64,000 nucleotides of DNA from RHLJ01 sp965212165 (GTDB lineage: Bacteria; Bacteroidota; Rhodothermia; Balneolales; Balneolaceae). The position numbers were made by a program, and so were the translations under genes. Position 1 is the stretch's first letter. The number at the start of each line of letters is the position of its first letter. Where the stretch lies: NCBI GenBank assembly GCA_965212165.1, contig OZ243096.1:558001-622000 (forward strand), written 5' to 3'. Positions 61,130-64,000 of the stretch are shown here, piece after piece. The notes beneath the pieces are model-generated. The model worked only from the letters and a program-made list of their open reading frames with translations. It was not told the origin of the DNA and did no database searches.

Positions 61130-63334
61130 TTATCTCTTAGGTTTTATAATTATTCCTGCTAATGGAGGAACTGTAACTTTTAATTTTGCTGGCTGGTTTT
61201 GCCATTCACTCCATTCTGCATGAAGCTCAACATCCCCAACATTACTTCCCCCATAAAATTCAGAATCACTATTCATTATAATTTCATACTCTCCATCTAT
61301 TGGAGCTCCAATCGTATAATCGTAATGAACACTTGGAGTAAAGTTTAATACTACAATAATGAAATCTTCAGGGTTTTTAGCTCTTCGAATGAAAGATATA
61401 ATACTATTATCAGCATCGTTAATGTCGAGCCACTCAAACCCTCTCCAATCAAAATCAACTTCATGTAAAGCAGGTACCTCTTTATTCAAGTTGTTGAGAT
61501 CTCTTACTAAATGCTGAACTCCTTTATGGTTTTGCCAATCTAACAAATGCCAATCTAAGGATTTATTTTCGCTCCACTCTTCCCACTGGCCAAATTCACA
61601 TCCCATGAATAAAAGTTTTTTGCCTGGGTGAGCATACATATAAGTATAAAGTAACCTCAGATTAGCAAACTTTTGCCAATCATCGCCAGGCATTTTCGCA
61701 AGCATGGCTTGTTTCATGTGCACTACTTCATCATGTGAAAATGGTAGTGTAAAATTCTCGCTAAATGCATAAATCATAGAGAAGGTAAGTTCCCCCTGAT
61801 GGTACCTTCGGTAAATTGGGTCTTTCTCAATATAATCGAGAGTATCATTCATCCAACCCATATTCCACTTAAAGTCGAAGCCTAATCCACCAGTTTCAGT
61901 AGGTCGTGATACTCCTCCCCAAGAAGTTGATTCTTCTGCAAATGTAATTGTTCCTGGAAAATGATGATGTACCGAATCATTGAATCTTCTTAAAAACTCA
62001 ATAGCTTCAATATTTTCTCTACCACCGTATTTATTTGGAATCCACTCCCCGTCCTCTCTTGAGTAATCTAAGTAGAGCATCGAAGCAACCGCATCAACCC
62101 TTAATCCATCAATATGAAATTTATCGCACCAATACAGTGCATTTGAGATAAGAAAGTTTTGAACTTCAGTTCTTCCAAAATTGAAAATGCATGTTCCCCA
62201 ATCTTTGTGCTCACCCTGTCTAGCGTCTTCATGCTCAAACAAGCCTGTTCCATCGAATCGTCGAAGACCATGATCGTCTTTGGCAAAATGTGCTGGAACC
62301 CAATCAACTAAAACTCCAATTCCTGCTTTGTGACACTCATCAACGAAATACATTAAATCATGAGGTGAGCCAAAACGACTAGTCGGAGCATAATATCCTG
62401 TAATTTGATAGCCCCAAGATGGATCATATGGATGTTCCGCAATTGGTAATAATTCAACATGGGTATATCCCATGTCTTTAACATAAGGAACTAGGTGCTC
62501 TGCTAAATCTCGATAACTCAAAAATCCTGGCTTTTCTCCAACTTTTCTTCTCCAAGAACCCGGATGTACTTCATATATAAGAATTGGTTTATCCTTGGCT
62601 TGAGTTTCAGAGCGATTTTCTGTCCACTTCTTATCTCCCCATTTATATCCTTCTAAATCATAAACCTTAGAAGCAGTTCCAGGCCTTAACTCTGCACTAA
62701 ATGCAAATGGATCTGCTTTTTTGAGTGGAGGGTCTTGCACTGGAGACTTAATTTCAAACTTATAATGATCACCTACAGTAACATGTGGAATAAATACCTC
62801 CCACAACCCTTGATCATGAAATTTACGCATTCGATGAACACGTCCGTCCCAATTATTAAATGATCCGATAACACTTACACGTGTTGCACTTGGAGCGGAT
62901 ACAACAAAATGAGTTCCATTAACCCCATCAACTTCTTTAAGGTGAGCACCCATAAAGTGGTAAGCTTGGTGATGATTCCCCTCTCCCCAAAGCTGTAAAT
63001 CAAATTCACTAATTAGAGATCCATACACATAGGCATCATTGATTGTGTACACATCACCATCATAAGGTTCTATAGTTAAGGTATATTCAAACGTATTTTT
63101 CCTTTTAGGAAACACATACTCAAAGAGCCCTTCTTGGGAGATTCTCTTAAGTTCAACAGGCTTCGAACTCCCTATATTTACAAAAACTTGCTTTGCTTCC
63201 GGTCTAAAAGCACGTAAAACTAACTTATTACTCCCTCCAACTTTGATGGAGTGAAGTCCCAGTACTGAGAATGGGTCTCCATGTGAACCATCAGATATTG
63301 TTTTTATTATTTCTGCCGTTAATTTTATGCTCAT
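61130..63334 (-). CDS. glgB: 1,4-alpha-glucan branching enzyme
   Basis: A 734-residue GH13 branching enzyme making alpha-1,6 branches in glycogen. An N-terminal CBM48 pair (about 10-210, for instance FVVSAPSATRVSVIGSFNNWDG) precedes the (beta/alpha)8 barrel. Numbering from a TTG at 63358, the catalytic residues are Asp414 (LRVDAV), Glu467 (TFAEES) and Asp535 (SHDEV), exactly nine above the E. coli enzyme positions; from the preferred ATG at 63334 each is eight lower. That ATG gives the family-like start MSIKLTAEI. It heads the minus-strand series and is divergent from the permease gene. Confidence 0.97.
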   Translation of the reverse strand: MSIKLTAEIIKTISDGSHGDPFSVLGLHSIKVGGSNKLVLRAFRPEAKQVFVNIGSSKPVELKRISQEGLFEYVFPKRKNTFEYTLTIEPYDGDVYTINDAYVYGSLISEFDLQLWGEGNHHQAYHFMGAHLKEVDGVNGTHFVVSAPSATRVSVIGSFNNWDGRVHRMRKFHDQGLWEVFIPHVTVGDHYKFEIKSPVQDPPLKKADPFAFSAELRPGTASKVYDLEGYKWGDKKWTENRSETQAKDKPILIYEVHPGSWRRKVGEKPGFLSYRDLAEHLVPYVKDMGYTHVELLPIAEHPYDPSWGYQITGYYAPTSRFGSPHDLMYFVDECHKAGIGVLVDWVPAHFAKDDHGLRRFDGTGLFEHEDARQGEHKDWGTCIFNFGRTEVQNFLISNALYWCDKFHIDGLRVDAVASMLYLDYSREDGEWIPNKYGGRENIEAIEFLRRFNDSVHHHFPGTITFAEESTSWGGVSRPTETGGLGFDFKWNMGWMNDTLDYIEKDPIYRRYHQGELTFSMIYAFSENFTLPFSHDEVVHMKQAMLAKMPGDDWQKFANLRLLYTYMYAHPGKKLLFMGCEFGQWEEWSENKSLDWHLLDWQNHKGVQHLVRDLNNLNKEVPALHEVDFDWRGFEWLDINDADNSIISFIRRAKNPEDFIIVVLNFTPSVHYDYTIGAPIDGEYEIIMNSDSEFYGGSNVGDVELHAEWSEWQNQPAKLKVTVPPLAGIIIKPKR

Positions 63335-63435
63335 AACTGATTGTATTAGAAGGGGCAAAAATATAACAATTTTACAATAAAGCGTTTCGGCAGATTTTGA
63401 AGTGTTTCCGATTCCACTATTCTCTATTTTTAGAT

Positions 63436-64000
63436 ATGGATAATACCAGTTTCATTGCTCGCAGATATCTATTTTCGCGAAAGCATATCTCATTAATTTC
63501 AACACTTACTTACATTAGCATAGCTGGTGTGACTATTGGTACTGCACTTTTAATTGTGGTTCTATCAGTATTCAATGGTTTTTTTGATGTGATTAAGAGT
63601 TTACTTCTCTCTTATGACCCCGATATTCGAATCGAATCATCTTCATCTTCTATTTTTAATGAGAATCAACAGCTTATTGATGAGTTAAACTCCATTCCTG
63701 AAATCAAAGTGTTCTCACCTTATGTTGAAGGCAAAGCACTCTTAAGTTATAAAAACGATGGAAGTACAGTGGTAGAGGTTAAAGGTATTGATACACAGCA
63801 GTTTTACGAACTCGTTAATATTGAAGAAAGCGTAACCTCAGGTGTTTTTGAGGTAGGAGTTAGGAATCGTAAACCAGGCGCAGTAATTCCTGAACAACTT
63901 AGAGCTGAAATGATGCTTAAATCGGGTGATGAGATTGCGCTATTGAGCGCTTCTGGAATGAGAAAAGCACTAACACAAATTACTGTTCCTCGCTCTTTTA
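63436..64000 (+). CDS. LolC/LolE-type ABC permease, cut by the window end
   Basis: The first 188 codons of a permease of the lipoprotein-release type. The start RRYLFSRKHISLISTLTYIS and the first transmembrane segment (IAGVTIGTALLIVVLSVFNGF) are characteristic, followed by the MacB-like periplasmic domain with IPEIKVFSPYVEG and KGIDTQQFYE. It would extract lipoproteins from the inner membrane with LolD. The gene runs off the right end. It is divergent from glgB with about 100 bases between. Confidence 0.9.
   Translation, partial: MDNTSFIARRYLFSRKHISLISTLTYISIAGVTIGTALLIVVLSVFNGFFDVIKSLLLSYDPDIRIESSSSSIFNENQQLIDELNSIPEIKVFSPYVEGKALLSYKNDGSTVVEVKGIDTQQFYELVNIEESVTSGVFEVGVRNRKPGAVIPEQLRAEMMLKSGDEIALLSASGMRKALTQITVPRSF

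Overview
The window is A+T-rich bacterial chromosome with about 50 protein genes and no rRNA, tRNA or CRISPR. It most resembles the Balneolota/Rhodothermota side of the Bacteroidota. The evidence is a xylanase with a C-terminal secretion tail of the NYPNPFNPST type (type IX secretion), a PorV/PorQ-like barrel, a DUF4270 lipoprotein, a malic enzyme without a PTA domain, and few Shine-Dalgarno sites. The lineage is inferred from gene content, not from a marker-gene search.

Layout. (1) 0.5-17.4 kb is a xylan-use locus. A minus-strand operon runs xylB, xylA, GH67 alpha-glucuronidase, GH10 lipoprotein xylanase, GH3 beta-xylosidase and a GPH-family transporter. A second minus-strand pair holds a GH43 lipoprotein and a large secreted GH10 xylanase with two carbohydrate-binding modules. 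A LacI-type regulator (here called XylR) sits upstream. Copies of one palindrome, close to TTGAGCAAATTTTGCTCAA, lie in front of the regulator, the operon and the GH43/GH10 pair, so one regulon is likely. Between the two arms are a decayed hydrolase-like gene and an exported protein of unknown function. Together the products would cut xylan outside the cell, trim glucuronosyl and arabinosyl/xylosyl branches in the periplasm, import oligomers by symport, release xylose in the cytoplasm and pass it to xylulose-5-phosphate. There is no SusC/SusD pair.

(2) 17.4-42 kb is mostly housekeeping: an HtrA-like protease, a DHH phosphoesterase, thiamine pyrophosphokinase, aminopeptidase P, a metallo-beta-lactamase-fold protein, dnaX-ybaB-recR, an M1-like peptidase, malic enzyme, a tricorn-like protease, topA, a peroxiredoxin/OsmC pair, an aspartyl-hydroxylase-like protein, and a Nudix hydrolase back to back with AMP nucleosidase. 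(3) 42-53.9 kb holds radC, a free-standing S23 four-helix-bundle gene enclosed by perfect 23-bp inverted repeats, argS, dnaN with a SAM hydrolase, miaA, purS-clpS-purQ, lptB, a rhodanese and rho. (4) 54-63.3 kb is a minus-strand series: glgB, malQ, a ComA-like enzyme, a half-length glycogen-synthase-like protein, DUF4270, a beta-barrel and a TPR protein. The window ends inside a LolC/E-type permease gene.

The strongest candidates for something new are the inverted-repeat-bounded S23 unit between radC and argS, the shared XylR operator set, the half-size GT5 protein with a changed substrate loop, and clpS nested between purS and purQ.
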